From Paraburkholderia translucens (GTDB taxonomy: Bacteria; Pseudomonadota; Gammaproteobacteria; Burkholderiales; Burkholderiaceae), in assembly GCF_020881035.1 (NCBI RefSeq), contig NZ_JAJITC010000019.1, forward strand, positions 1-64,000: DNA of 64,000 nt. Direction: 5' to 3'. The notes beneath the pieces are model-generated. The model worked only from the letters and a program-made list of their open reading frames with translations. It did no database searches and was not told where the DNA came from. Below are positions 1-8,589 of this stretch, in pieces; the stretch's first letter is position 1; each line of letters opens with the position of its first letter. The translations under genes were made by a program, and so were the position numbers.

Positions 1-316
1 TTGCACTCGACGTTGAATTACGTCAGTCCGATGCAATTTGAACAAGACTGGCACGCCGCACAGCGAAAGGAAGCGGCATAATAAGTGCTCGGTTAGCGGA
101 TACGAAAATCGAGGGCAACGTCATGCAAACTCAATGATGGAATCGGCTGAATACGCATACCACGCCAGCGCGATCCCGGAGAAAACCCGCGCCTTCCGTG
201 GTACAGTGACCATCAGTTACCTTGTCAATTCGGCGCGCGTTTGGCGTTGACGGATTGCACGGAAAGCCTTATTCCACGGTCGATACAGAGGGGTTCAAAT
301 CCTCTCGCCCCGACCA
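1..316 (+). other. End of an integrated element with orphan 3' tRNA end (attachment-site remnant)
   Basis: At about 285-316 there is a T-arm (stem agggg/cctct around loop ttcaaat), then the 3' acceptor strand cgccccg, discriminator a, and cca. No D-arm, anticodon arm or 5' acceptor strand precedes it, so this is only the 3' end of a tRNA. The acceptor sequence would fit a proline tRNA beginning CGGGGCG (inference). tRNA-integrating elements recreate the 3' end of the tRNA at the far junction. On that model bases left of about 285 belong to the element and bases to the right are the original flank with the native terminator. I see no convincing gene in 1-284. Confidence 0.6.
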
Positions 317-322
317 AAGATC

Positions 323-359
323 AAAAAGGACTTACGGTGAAAGCCGTGAGTCCTTTTTT
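323..359 (+). terminator. Rho-independent terminator after the tRNA remnant
   Basis: Inverted repeat aaaggact-acgg / ccgt-gagtccttt followed by a T run. It sits seven bases after the tRNA CCA end, as expected for the original terminator of an intact tRNA gene. The stretch 360-520 holds nothing I can support. Confidence 0.75.
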
Positions 360-520
360 CGTTTGTGTGCGCCGTTTTTGCGCGAGGTTGACGGTGTGTG
401 CCTAACCGCCCCCTCAACCCGCTGACATCCTCAACGCTGCAAAACCGCTCACAATGAGACAGTCATCACCCAACTAATCGGGAGCGACTGGCAACGACAT
501 CCGAGCCTCGCGCACAACGA

Positions 521-940
521 TCATTTACATTTTTCGCTCCCGATCGCTTTGCGCATGCGCTCGGTTTCGGCGGTTTTACACATCGAGACTGCGGTGGGCA
601 GCATGGACCCGTTGCCCCATTCGTCCGACGCCGACCTCGTACAGTTGGTGTCGCGGCGTTTTTTCCAGGCGGCGATCTTTCTTTCGAGCGCCGTTCTGCA
701 GGCCGTCGACGTGCCGGCCATCACGTCCACGACTTGCTGCTCCAGTCTCTGTTCCGCGATGATCTGGTCGCGCCATGCACAGAGATTCATGCCGGTTTGA
801 TCGGCTTCGCAATTCGATTGGGCTGCGGTGATCTCGCTTGTGGGCAGTCCACTTCGATTCGCGATTTCGTCGACCGAAGCGGCGCGGGTGGCCAGCGCGG
901 AAGTGCTGCCAAGCGTTAGTGTCACGACAAGGCATTTCAT
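521..940 (-). CDS. LprI/DUF1311-type lysozyme inhibitor, exported
   Basis: 139-residue protein with an N-terminal hydrophobic signal segment (MKCLVVTLTLGSTSALA), so periplasmic. The mature part has the DUF1311/LprI layout: early cysteines (SNCEADQTGMNLC), a long helix, the conserved K-x-R-D-x-x-C motif (KKRRDTNC) and C-terminal cysteines. Known LprI proteins bind and inhibit lysozyme. The start at 940 overlaps the stop of the upstream lysozyme gene as ATGA, implying translational coupling. I infer it is the immunity partner of that lysozyme. The open frame continues upstream to 1195, but only the 940 start gives a signal peptide. Confidence 0.75.
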   Translation of the reverse strand: MKCLVVTLTLGSTSALATRAASVDEIANRSGLPTSEITAAQSNCEADQTGMNLCAWRDQIIAEQRLEQQVVDVMAGTSTACRTALERKIAAWKKRRDTNCTRSASDEWGNGSMLPTAVSMCKTAETERMRKAIGSEKCK

Positions 941-1293
941 CGCTGTACCCGCGTGAGGAACGGCGCAGCTTCTTCGCGTCGGCGATTTATCAGGCCGGCT
1001 ACGCGTACCGCGGGCAGGCGTCTGCCATTGGCGTCGCGCGGATGGACATAAATGTTCTGCTTCCCGACCGCGCTTTCGGCAGCCTGGACCGCTGCTGCTA
1101 GCTGGATTTCTATGTCCGCCAGTGTCACCGGGCGCTGGAATTGAGCCGCTGTACATGGGCCAAAGTGCACAAGCGTGCCTATACCGTAGGTGCAATTATT
1201 TGCACTGTCGTTGTAATAGCGCAAGACAGCTCCCTCGCGCAGCCGAAAAGCGGTCAGTCCTGTACTGCTCAGTCTCTTTGATTCGTTTGGCAT
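937..1293 (-). CDS. GH24-like (T4-type) lysozyme, internally shortened
   Basis: 118 residues. The N-terminal half carries the GH24 catalytic arrangement: Glu20 in LREG, Asp29 in YYNDS and Thr35 in CTYGIGT, the same E-8-D-5-T spacing as T4 lysozyme. The C-terminal half resembles the tail of Burkholderia lysozyme toxins (YVHPRD...NRRREEAAPF). The helical region normally between the two halves is missing: the protein passes from QAAESAV straight to GKQNIYVHP. Family members are usually longer, so I infer an in-frame deletion that may have inactivated it. A good ribosome site (GGAGAG) precedes the ATG. Its inhibitor gene overlaps the stop codon. It could be a type VI-delivered effector; no VgrG or PAAR gene is visible nearby. 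Confidence 0.7.
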   Translation of the reverse strand: MPNESKRLSSTGLTAFRLREGAVLRYYNDSANNCTYGIGTLVHFGPCTAAQFQRPVTLADIEIQLAAAVQAAESAVGKQNIYVHPRDANGRRLPAVRVAGLINRRREEAAPFLTRVQR

Positions 1294-1527
1294 GATCAGC
1301 TCTCCGAAGTTCTATGAGAGCAATCTAGCAGCAGTTTCAAAGAAATTGGCGCTTCGCAATCAATTCGGGCCTTCGCCCATATGGCGGCTTTTGTCTCTTT
1401 CGAGATTGGAATGCAGAGGATCACAAACTTCTGTTCGTCTCTTCCAGGTCTGTAGTCGTCCACACAACTATCAAGCAACCCCCTCGCCAAAAAACCGCTC
1501 CAGACAATAGTCCTCATCCCCACGCTG

Positions 1528-1943
1528 ATGATCGATCATCACCAACCGCTTTGCGTCGTGCCCGAGCGGCAACTCCCCCATCATGCCGATCCCGCCTGAT
1601 TACCGCCACCGTGATTGGCAAGCAGCTACGGCTCGCCGCGTGCCGGCGCGACGCGCGTCACGAACTACTGCTTGAACCGACGATCATTTCGGAGAATTTC
1701 CTGGTTTTGCGCCAGGCGGTGCTGGCCGGTCTCGGTATCGGACTCGTGTCCGGCTACGTGGCGCAGGACGATGTGAAGCGCGGCGCCGTGCTGAGCGCGC
1801 TCGATGCCCCGCCGCTCAGCGTCTTCGCCACACACATGTACTTGCTGTACATGCCGAACCGGCATCAGACACGCGCGGCGGCGACGTTCATCGACTTCAT
1901 GCTGGAGCAGGCGCGGGTCTCAGGCAGCGGCGGCGTGAACTGA
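1528..1943 (+). pseudogene. LysR-type regulator fragment (substrate-binding domain, frameshifted)
   Basis: Only the C-terminal effector-binding part of a LysR-family regulator is present. Bases from 1528 encode MIDHHQPLCVVPERQLPHH, typical of this domain, and then hit a stop at about 1599. The reading continues in another frame as TVIGKQLRL...SENFLVLRQAVLAGLGIGLVSGYV, the LysR core, ending at 1943. The DNA-binding domain is absent. It is therefore truncated at the 5' end and carries at least one frameshift. Confidence 0.75.
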
Positions 1944-1953
1944 CGCTGCGAAC

Positions 1954-2820
1954 TCACACGCCGAGTTTGCGCACGATGGCCGTCGTGACCATCGGCACGC
2001 CGACGCGCAGCAGCTTGCGCACGCCTTCGTCGCTGCCGACTTTCTGCACCACGTTATCGATCATCGTCTGCATCACACTCGCGGGGTAAAACTCGCGAAA
2101 CATCCCGTTCGCGCCGATTTGCTCGAACACGTGATGCAGGAAGGAGCCATCCGGTGGCCCGATGCGCTTGAAGAGTCCCATCTTGACGATGCGGTTGTTC
2201 CACAGATGCAGCGTGTAGGCATCGGAACAGAGCGCTTCGCATTCGTCGAAATAGCGCGGCAGGAACACCTTGTAGTAATCGTCGAAATGCACCGGATAAA
2301 ACAGGCTCTCGGGAAGACCGGCCTTCACGCCATAGACGGCGGTCAACAGACGCGGGCCTGTGTCGCCCCACTTCAGTGCCGTGCCTTTCATCGCCTCGAC
2401 CCGTTCGATCAACTCGTGCAGGCGCGGCTGATCCGGATCGAGCCGCAGCATCGCGGTGCAGATGCTCGACGGCGATTCCCGGCCGATCAGGTCGCCCTTG
2501 GCGTTGAGATCGAAATCGCGCAGCAGCAGCATGTCGGTATCGACCCAGATCTCGTCGGTCTTCGTGAACATCGCGAAGCGGAAATAGTCGGTGAAATGCT
2601 GCATCGACGGCACCCCGTGGATCGGGAAGTCGTTCAGCGAGTCGCGTGGCAGTATCGTGCTCGCGTCCTTCGCGATCACGCGGGGCGGCAGATTGGCGAC
2701 CGGCTCGTAGCTATAAAGCGAGACTTCGCTGCCGTACAGCATGAACGAATCCAGACACGCGATTTCATAGGGAGAAAGTTCGGGACCGTGCCAGAACGAT
2801 GCGAATCTTGCCTTGCGCAT
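1954..2820 (-). CDS. Glycosyltransferase, DXD type (GT32/Gb3-synthase-like)
   Basis: 288 residues. The central motif IWVDTDMLLLRDFD is the DXD nucleotide-sugar/metal site of GT-A fold glycosyltransferases with a glycosyltransferase sugar-binding region (GT32 or alpha-1,4-galactosyltransferase type). No signal peptide is seen, so it is probably cytosolic and acts on cell-surface sugars, but donor and acceptor cannot be read from the sequence. It stands alone, convergent with the LysR fragment. The 5' flank 2821-3142 (about 320 bases) contains nothing I can support as a gene. Confidence 0.8.
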   Translation of the reverse strand: MRKARFASFWHGPELSPYEIACLDSFMLYGSEVSLYSYEPVANLPPRVIAKDASTILPRDSLNDFPIHGVPSMQHFTDYFRFAMFTKTDEIWVDTDMLLLRDFDLNAKGDLIGRESPSSICTAMLRLDPDQPRLHELIERVEAMKGTALKWGDTGPRLLTAVYGVKAGLPESLFYPVHFDDYYKVFLPRYFDECEALCSDAYTLHLWNNRIVKMGLFKRIGPPDGSFLHHVFEQIGANGMFREFYPASVMQTMIDNVVQKVGSDEGVRKLLRVGVPMVTTAIVRKLGV

Positions 2821-3142
2821 AGGTCATCCGGGGAAGCGATCATGCGGCGCAACATGCGCGCCGAGCCTGTCTACGATGCTAGACGCGCGCGGTACAGGTC
2901 TGATGTAAAGGGCTCGAATCGCACAGGAGTTGTCGCGAATCGTCGAGGACTTCGCACCGCGCGGGCGAATTTGGGCGGAGAAATGTCGTACATGCTGAAT
3001 CCAGCAGCGCCCGCCGATGCGTCAACGAAGCGGCGCAAAGACGTGGGCTAAACTGCGGAACGCCGGGCCTGCGCGCCAGTGCAGCAAGCATCGGGCCATG
3101 CACCGCGCCGTGCCATGACAAAGACGATATCGAGGAGAGACG

Positions 3143-4182
3143 ATGAACCTCGACGGCGAGACTGATGAATCGCTGACGGCCAATTTCGCGTGGCGTATTC
3201 CGTCGCGCTACAACATTGGCGTCGATACGTGCGACAAATGGGCCGACGGATCGGGGCGTCTCGCGCTGATCTACGAAGATGCCGACGGCCGTGCGACCCG
3301 CTCTACGTTCGACGAACTGAAAGCGCTGTCCGAGCGCTTCGCCAATGCGCTGCTTGCGGCGGGCGCGCGGCGCGGCGAGCGCATCGGCATCTTCCTGTCG
3401 CAATCGATCGAAACGGCCATCGCGCATCTCGCCGCGTATAAGGCCGGCATGGTCGCAGTGCCGCTGTTCGCACTGTTCGGCGTCGACGCGATCGAGGATC
3501 GGCTCGGCGACAGCGGCGCGGTCGCGCTGATCACCGATCAAACCGGCGTGCACAAGGTCGCTGAAATTCGCGGTGCACTACCCGAATTGCGGCAAGTGTT
3601 CAGTGTCGATATCGAGCAGGATGCCGAAGCATCGGGAGCGGCGGTGCGCTCGTTCTGGCATGCGTTAGATAGCGCTGCCGCCGATTTCGCGCCGATCGAT
3701 ACCGCCGCGGACGATCCCGCGATCATCATCTATACATCGGGCACGACCGGCAAACCGAAGGGCGCGTTGCACGGGCATCGCGTGATCTCGGCACGCGTGA
3801 TGCGGACGGCTTCATTCGCTTCGTCGGCCGCGGTGACGACGTCATTACGAGCGCCGGCTACCGCATCGGCCCGGCGTCGACTGAAGATTCGCTGCTGCGT
3901 CATCCGGCGGTCTCGATGGCGGCCGTGGTCGGCGCGCCCGATCGCGAGCGCACCGAAATCGTGATGGCGTTCGTCGTGCTGAAAGCCGATTTCGTCGGCG
4001 ACGATGCGCTCGTGCGTGAGATCCAGCAGCACGTGAAGACGCGTCTGGCCGCGCACGAATATCCGCGCGAGATTCGCTTCGTCGAAAGCCTGCCGATGGC
4101 GGCGACCAGCAAGGTGATCCGCAAGGCCTTGCGCGAGGCGGTGACGCATGAAGCGCATACGCTCCCTCCGGCAAGAAACTGA
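3143..4182 (+). pseudogene. AMP-dependent acyl-CoA synthetase with large internal deletion
   Basis: The N-terminal part (residues 1 to about 215) is an intact adenylate-forming enzyme start, including the P-loop motif IIYTSGTTGKPKG. Just after ALHGHRV, near 3785, the reading jumps into another frame directly to the C-terminal lid: DADGFIRFVGRGDD, then AGYRIGP, then EIRFVESLP and TSKVIRKALRE near the end. The roughly 250-300 residues normally between A3 and A8 (including the A5 motif) are gone and the frame is broken. It cannot make a working ligase. A ribosome site (GGAGA) and good start remain at 3143. Confidence 0.85.
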
Positions 4183-4231
4183 GTCTGCTACGATGGCCGA
4201 ACCACGATGAAAGCCACAGCGGAGATACTCG

Positions 4232-4612
4232 ATGCGTCCGGAAACTGCAATTCGTTTCGAGCAGGAATTCGCGCCGCGCATCGCCGAGGCGATTGCCGCA
4301 TGCTTCGCCAAGACCGTGCACACCGAGGTAGTGCCGCGTGACGCGCAAAGACAGCCCACCCGCGTGCGGATTCATGCGGCGCCGCTCGAAGAACTCGGCC
4401 ATTACCCGCATCCGTTGAATCTGTATCTGACCTGGGACAGCGACGAAATAGAAAGGCTGATGGGTGAGCAGGGTTCGGCGCGTTTCGCCCGATATCTCGC
4501 TGCGCTGCCTCGCAAGCTCAATGCCTGGACCCAGGCGCGCGAACTCGATTTCCTCACGCATACGCAGGGTGAGCCGGTCGCGTTGATCGGCGGGCTCGAT
4601 TTCGAATCGTAG
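4232..4612 (+). CDS. Conserved hypothetical protein (possibly DUF5594)
   Basis: 126 residues, soluble, no signal peptide or membrane segment. Recognisable stretches are EELGHYPHPLNLYLTWDSDE and ARYLAALPRKL. I associate it with a Burkholderiaceae-restricted family (DUF5594) from memory and with limited certainty; no function is known to me. It lies 49 bases after the broken acyl-CoA synthetase, in the same direction, and converges on the phospholipase gene across a shared terminator. Confidence 0.65.
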   Translation: MRPETAIRFEQEFAPRIAEAIAACFAKTVHTEVVPRDAQRQPTRVRIHAAPLEELGHYPHPLNLYLTWDSDEIERLMGEQGSARFARYLAALPRKLNAWTQARELDFLTHTQGEPVALIGGLDFES

Positions 4613-4663
4613 GTGCGCGCCTTCGCCCGCGTTCGCCGGCGTGCGCTATCGACTGCTGTATGA

Positions 4664-4702
4664 AAAACGGCCGCTGCGCTCGAAGAGCCAGCGGCCGTTG
4701 CT
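4664..4702 (-). terminator. Terminator of the phospholipase gene
   Basis: Perfect stem aacggccgctg / cagcggccgtt with a 12-base loop. On the minus strand it is followed by a T run, so it terminates the phospholipase transcript, and it may also stop the convergent gene. Confidence 0.75.
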
Positions 4703-4728
4703 TTGACAGAGCGGGGCGAGCGCGACGC

Positions 4729-6846
4729 TCAGCCACCCAACGCCGGATCGCTCATGCTGCTATTGCCCGTCTCCACGTGACCGGCGAAGCGACGCGCGAA
4801 CGTCGAGTCCGTATCGACTGTGATCGTCAGATCGTACCAGCCATGAGCGTTGCGCAGATCGAGGTACAGGTTATCGGTGTCGCCGCCGCGCACCGAGTGC
4901 CTGATCACATGGCTCGCGTCGTACGCATTGTCGATCGTGAACTGGCAACGCGCGCGGCCGAGGTTCTCGAGTCGCAGTTGCAGATTGCCGTTCGCGACGT
5001 CGTAGCCTTCGGCAACGGCCGGTCGCGCCGTATCCGGACCATCCCACGCGCTTCGCGCGACCATCTGGCCCGCGAAGCGGCGCAGGAAACCATTCGGGCC
5101 GTGCACGCTGAAGTCGTAGCTGCCATCGGCATTGAGCGGCAGCGTGTCCTGCAGATGCTTGCCCGCTTCGACGGTATAGCTGCGCGGCGCGTCGGCGCTA
5201 TTCGCCGCGTAGACGAGGAACACCGCGCCCGCGCGGCCCGTGTTGACGAAGCGCAACGTCAGCTTGCCGTTCGAGCCTTCGTCGGCGCGCACGAACAGTT
5301 CGTACGGCAACGCGCGCGCCGGACGCACGCCGGGCTCCTGCCGCGGCAGCGTCTGCAGCGCCGGCGGCTGCGGCACGTAATCCTGATGACGGTTCTGGTC
5401 GGGCGGCACATAGCCGCTCGTACCCGGCAGCGACGGCACCGACGCGTTCGGATTGGCGAAGTTGAATGCCGAGGTCAGATCGCCGCATACCGCGCGGCGC
5501 CACGGCGTGATGTTCGCTTCGCCGAGATTGTGCTGCTCGCCGAAGCGCTTTTCGATGAAGCGGATCACCGAAGTATGGTCGAACACTTGCGAGCACACGT
5601 AGCCGCCTTTGGACCACGGCGAGACCACCAGCATCGGCACGCGCGGTCCAAGCCCGTACGGCGCGGCGACGTTCTTCTGATCGCCGGGATAGATTTCGTG
5701 CGTGATGTCGACGGTCGACAGACCATCCGAGCTCGATGCGGCCGCGAACGGCGCCGCGATGTGATCGAAGAAGCCGTCGTTTTCGTCGTAGTTGATCAGC
5801 AGTACGGTCTTGCTCCACACGTCGGGATTCGACGTGAGGATCTGCAACACCTGATCGATGTACCACGCGCCGTAATTGGCTGGCCAGTTCGGATGCTCGC
5901 AGTAAGCTTCGGGGGCGACGATCCATGACACCTGCGGCAGCGTGCCGTTCTGCACGTCGCGCTTGAGGATGTCGAAGTAGCCTTCGCCGTTCGCGGCGTT
6001 GGTGCCGGTGCGCGCATTGTCGTAGAGCGGGTTGCCCGGTTGCGCGTTGCGGTACTGGTTGAAATAGAGCAGCGAGTTGTCGCCGTAGTTGCCGATATAC
6101 GCATTCTGGGTCCAGCCCCATGAACCGTTCGCGTTGAGCCCGGTGCCGACGTCCTGATAGATCTTCCACGAGATGCCCGCGTTCTGCAGCACTTCGGGGT
6201 AGGTCGACCAGCCGTAGCCGAGTTCCGAATTGTCAATCACCGGGCCTCCGCCGCTGCCGTCGTTGCCGACCCAGCCGCTCCACATGTAGTAGCGGTTCGG
6301 ATCGGTCGGGCCCATCAGCGAGCAGTGGTACGCGTCGCAGATGGTGAATGCGTCGGCGAGCTGATAGTGGAAGGGGATGTCGTCGCGCGTCAGATAGGCC
6401 ATCGTGGTCTTGCCCTTCGACGGCACCCACCGATCGTTGCGCCCGCGGTTCCACGCCGCGTGCGTGCTGCCCCAGTCGTGCGGCAGATCCTGCAGGAATT
6501 GCAGGCCGAGGTTCGGCGCGGTGGGGTGGAACGGCAGCACGTACCCGGCACCGGCGGCGTCGGCGGTGAGCGGCTGATACCACACCGGCTGACCGTTCGA
6601 GAGATTGATCGCGCGCGTGTCGCCGAAGCCGCGCACGCCCTTGAGCGTGCCGAAGTAGTGGTCGAACGAGCGGTTCTCCTGCATCAACACGATGATGTGC
6701 TCGACGTCGCGGATCGTACCGGTGCGGTTGTTGGCCGGAATCGCGAGCGCATTGCGGATGCCGGGCGGCAGCATGCTCAGCGCGGTGAAGGAACCGGCAG
6801 CTTGCGCAGCCGAGCGGAGAAAATCACGGCGATTTTTTGAGGTCAT
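4729..6846 (-). CDS. plcN: Tat-exported phospholipase C (phosphocholine-specific, PlcN family)
   Basis: 705 residues from the ATG at 6846. The N-terminus SKNRRDFLRSAAQAAG is a twin-arginine signal. The mature start HIIVLMQENRSFDHYFG is the hallmark of the phosphoesterase (PF04185) family. NYDENDGFFDH and HTSVIRFIEKRFG complete the metal-binding core. Two C-terminal DUF756 repeats follow (about residues 500-690). It hydrolyses membrane phosphocholine lipids outside the cytoplasm and can serve phosphate scavenging or virulence. The open frame extends upstream to 7311, but the Tat signal fixes the start. A small lipoprotein gene precedes it on the same strand. Confidence 0.93.
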   Translation of the reverse strand: MTSKNRRDFLRSAAQAAGSFTALSMLPPGIRNALAIPANNRTGTIRDVEHIIVLMQENRSFDHYFGTLKGVRGFGDTRAINLSNGQPVWYQPLTADAAGAGYVLPFHPTAPNLGLQFLQDLPHDWGSTHAAWNRGRNDRWVPSKGKTTMAYLTRDDIPFHYQLADAFTICDAYHCSLMGPTDPNRYYMWSGWVGNDGSGGGPVIDNSELGYGWSTYPEVLQNAGISWKIYQDVGTGLNANGSWGWTQNAYIGNYGDNSLLYFNQYRNAQPGNPLYDNARTGTNAANGEGYFDILKRDVQNGTLPQVSWIVAPEAYCEHPNWPANYGAWYIDQVLQILTSNPDVWSKTVLLINYDENDGFFDHIAAPFAAASSSDGLSTVDITHEIYPGDQKNVAAPYGLGPRVPMLVVSPWSKGGYVCSQVFDHTSVIRFIEKRFGEQHNLGEANITPWRRAVCGDLTSAFNFANPNASVPSLPGTSGYVPPDQNRHQDYVPQPPALQTLPRQEPGVRPARALPYELFVRADEGSNGKLTLRFVNTGRAGAVFLVYAANSADAPRSYTVEAGKHLQDTLPLNADGSYDFSVHGPNGFLRRFAGQMVARSAWDGPDTARPAVAEGYDVANGNLQLRLENLGRARCQFTIDNAYDASHVIRHSVRGGDTDNLYLDLRNAHGWYDLTITVDTDSTFARRFAGHVETGNSSMSDPALGG

Positions 6847-6962
6847 GGTTGTGGCGTTGATCTTCGGTGGAGGAAAAAGGCACGGGGACAACGGACTGCG
6901 GTGCTGAAACGGCGCTGCTGCGCCGGACGCGCGAAGGCTAGCCGCCGCGCGCGGCGCGATTC

Positions 6963-7274
6963 TCAATCGACGGTATGGATGACGGGCCTCGCGAGCGGCG
7001 GCGACGTGGCGGACAGCGCGGTGCCGGCGTCGGATGCGGGTGCTGCGGGTGTCTGGATCGTCAGCGTCGGCGGCGCGGAGTCGGCCGGGGGCGTGGCGAT
7101 CGATGGGTCGCCGGGGTTGGCGGCGGAATGTGCCGTAGAACTGAGTGTACTTGTGCTGGCGGCTGGGTCGTCGTGGCTGCATGCAACCGTGAGCGTGCAC
7201 AGCACGATGACCGCCGCTGCGCCATTCAATCGTTTGCGCCGCGGGGCGCGCATTGGGCTCGACAAGAAAGGCAT
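6963..7274 (-). CDS. Small Pro/Ala/Thr-rich lipoprotein
   Basis: 103 residues with a basic N-terminus (RAPRRKRLNG), hydrophobic core and lipobox LTVAC, then a low-complexity Ser/Thr/Pro/Ala tail. It is probably a lipid-anchored periplasmic protein. A GGAGAC ribosome site nine bases ahead supports the start at 7274. It lies 116 bases upstream of the phospholipase gene, on the same strand, so co-transcription is possible. I do not recognise a family. Confidence 0.6.
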   Translation of the reverse strand: MPFLSSPMRAPRRKRLNGAAAVIVLCTLTVACSHDDPAASTSTLSSTAHSAANPGDPSIATPPADSAPPTLTIQTPAAPASDAGTALSATSPPLARPVIHTVD

Positions 7275-7395
7275 GGCACTGTCTCCGGGCGGGGAAGGGA
7301 TGCCTCGCCATCGAGGTGCCGAGGTCAGCGATGCAGCAGCATAATCGCCGATCCGTGTAATTTTTATGAAGTATCCGACAGCGGTGAAGCGCCGT

Positions 7396-8256
7396 TTATG
7401 GCTGTGCTCGGACGAACGCGGCGATGGCGTCGTTCAGCGCGGCGGGCGCGTCGCGATGCGGTGAGTGTCCGCATGCGTCGAGCTTCACGAGTTGCGCGTG
7501 CGGCACGCGTGCGGCGATCGTGTCGATCTGCGCCATCGTGCCGTAGTTGTCTTCATGGCCCTGGATCGCGAGCAGCGGGCGACGGATCGGCGCGAGCGCG
7601 TCGACGATCGACCACCGCCTGAAGGCCGGATCGAGCCAGATATCGTTCCAACCGTAGAACGCGGAATCGACGTCCGCGTGATAGCGGGCGAGCTTGGCGC
7701 GCAGATCGGTGGATTCGTAAAGCGCTTTGGTCTGCGCGATGCCTTGCACCGAGAGGTCTTCGACGAACACATGCGGTGCGATCACGACCGCGCCCGCGAG
7801 CGCCTCGGGATACAGCGCCGCGTAGAGCAGCGCGATCGAGCCGCCGTCGCTATGGCCGATCACCCACATGCGCTGGCGTTGCCGAAGTTCGATAGCGAGC
7901 GCGTCGAGCAGAGCGGGGAGGATATCGCGCGCCTGCACGCTCATGAAGTCGACCGGCCATTTTTCGTGTGCGGCACGCGGTGTCGAGAGTCCGTAGCCAG
8001 GCCGCGAATAGACGAGTCCGCGCATGCCGAGCCGCTCGCATAACGTCTGCGGCCAGTCGCGCCACATCGCGATCGAGCCGAGACCTTCGTGCAGGAAGAC
8101 CACGAGCGGCGCATCGTCTTCCGGGGCGTCCGGTTGTTCGTTGACCCAGCGGTATTCGATGCGCAGCGGCCCATGCGACGCGGTCGCCGGCAGTTCGGCG
8201 AAGCGGCTCGCGCCGCTCGCGGCGGAAGTGGCAGGGGCGGTAGCATGGTTCTGCAT
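7396..8256 (-). CDS. Alpha/beta hydrolase
   Basis: 286 residues. The oxyanion region HEGLGSIAMW, nucleophile elbow GHSDGG and a C-terminal catalytic His in DACGHSPHRD give a standard alpha/beta-hydrolase triad. It is cytosolic with no signal peptide; the substrate is unknown. It begins just 12 bases after the stop of a CoA-ligase remnant on the same strand. Hydrolases of this type often sit next to aromatic acid-CoA ligases in this group, so it may have lost its pathway partner. An upstream TTG at 8259 is possible, but the ATG is preferred. Confidence 0.85.
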   Translation of the reverse strand: MQNHATAPATSAASGASRFAELPATASHGPLRIEYRWVNEQPDAPEDDAPLVVFLHEGLGSIAMWRDWPQTLCERLGMRGLVYSRPGYGLSTPRAAHEKWPVDFMSVQARDILPALLDALAIELRQRQRMWVIGHSDGGSIALLYAALYPEALAGAVVIAPHVFVEDLSVQGIAQTKALYESTDLRAKLARYHADVDSAFYGWNDIWLDPAFRRWSIVDALAPIRRPLLAIQGHEDNYGTMAQIDTIAARVPHAQLVKLDACGHSPHRDAPAALNDAIAAFVRAQP

Positions 8257-8267
8257 CAATGAATGAC

Positions 8268-8455
8268 CTATGAGAGTTCGCTCGGCTTGAAGCGTTGAAT
8301 CTGACCGGTGGCGGTCAGCTCAACGCCGCGTGGGTACTTGTCCGGCGCAAGCCGTTCCTCGACGAAGGCCTTCAGTTTATCCGCGAGCATCCCGGACGGC
8401 ACGAACTCGCGCCTGAGCACGACCAACGCGCGTTTTCTTGCGATGGCTCCAGTAC
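8268..8455 (-). pseudogene. C-terminal remnant of an aryl/acyl-CoA ligase
   Basis: On the minus strand about 60 codons read RREFVPSGMLADKLKAFVEE, RLAPDKYPRGVELT and ATGQIQRFKPSELS before a TAG. This is the lid-domain end of an AMP-dependent ligase, including the conserved lysine-bearing motif (TGxIQR, normally TGKIQR, here with Gln replacing Lys). Nothing earlier in the gene survives, because the divergent binding-protein promoter and gene occupy the space. Confidence 0.7.
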
Positions 8456-8589
8456 ATGACCGCCGCGCGCACCGCTATGAAAATCGCGGTCGGTTTGCTA
8501 CAGTCGGCCCACGCAGCTGGCCGCCCGCCGGCTCCGTCCTTCCACACAGCAGTCCGCCACCGACGCAGCCACTCAGCCGGAGCCGTCCG

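Noticed and set aside
38..425. Two short plus-strand frames across the tRNA remnant
   Set aside because: They run through the tRNA end and terminator and show no coding character.
1296..1523. 75-codon minus-strand frame upstream of the lysozyme
   Set aside because: No family similarity, no ribosome site, and it overlaps the region expected to hold the lysozyme promoter.
4660..5928. Long open frame on the plus strand opposite the phospholipase gene
   Set aside because: Arginine/alanine-rich translation with no family features; a GC-skew shadow of the well-supported minus-strand gene.
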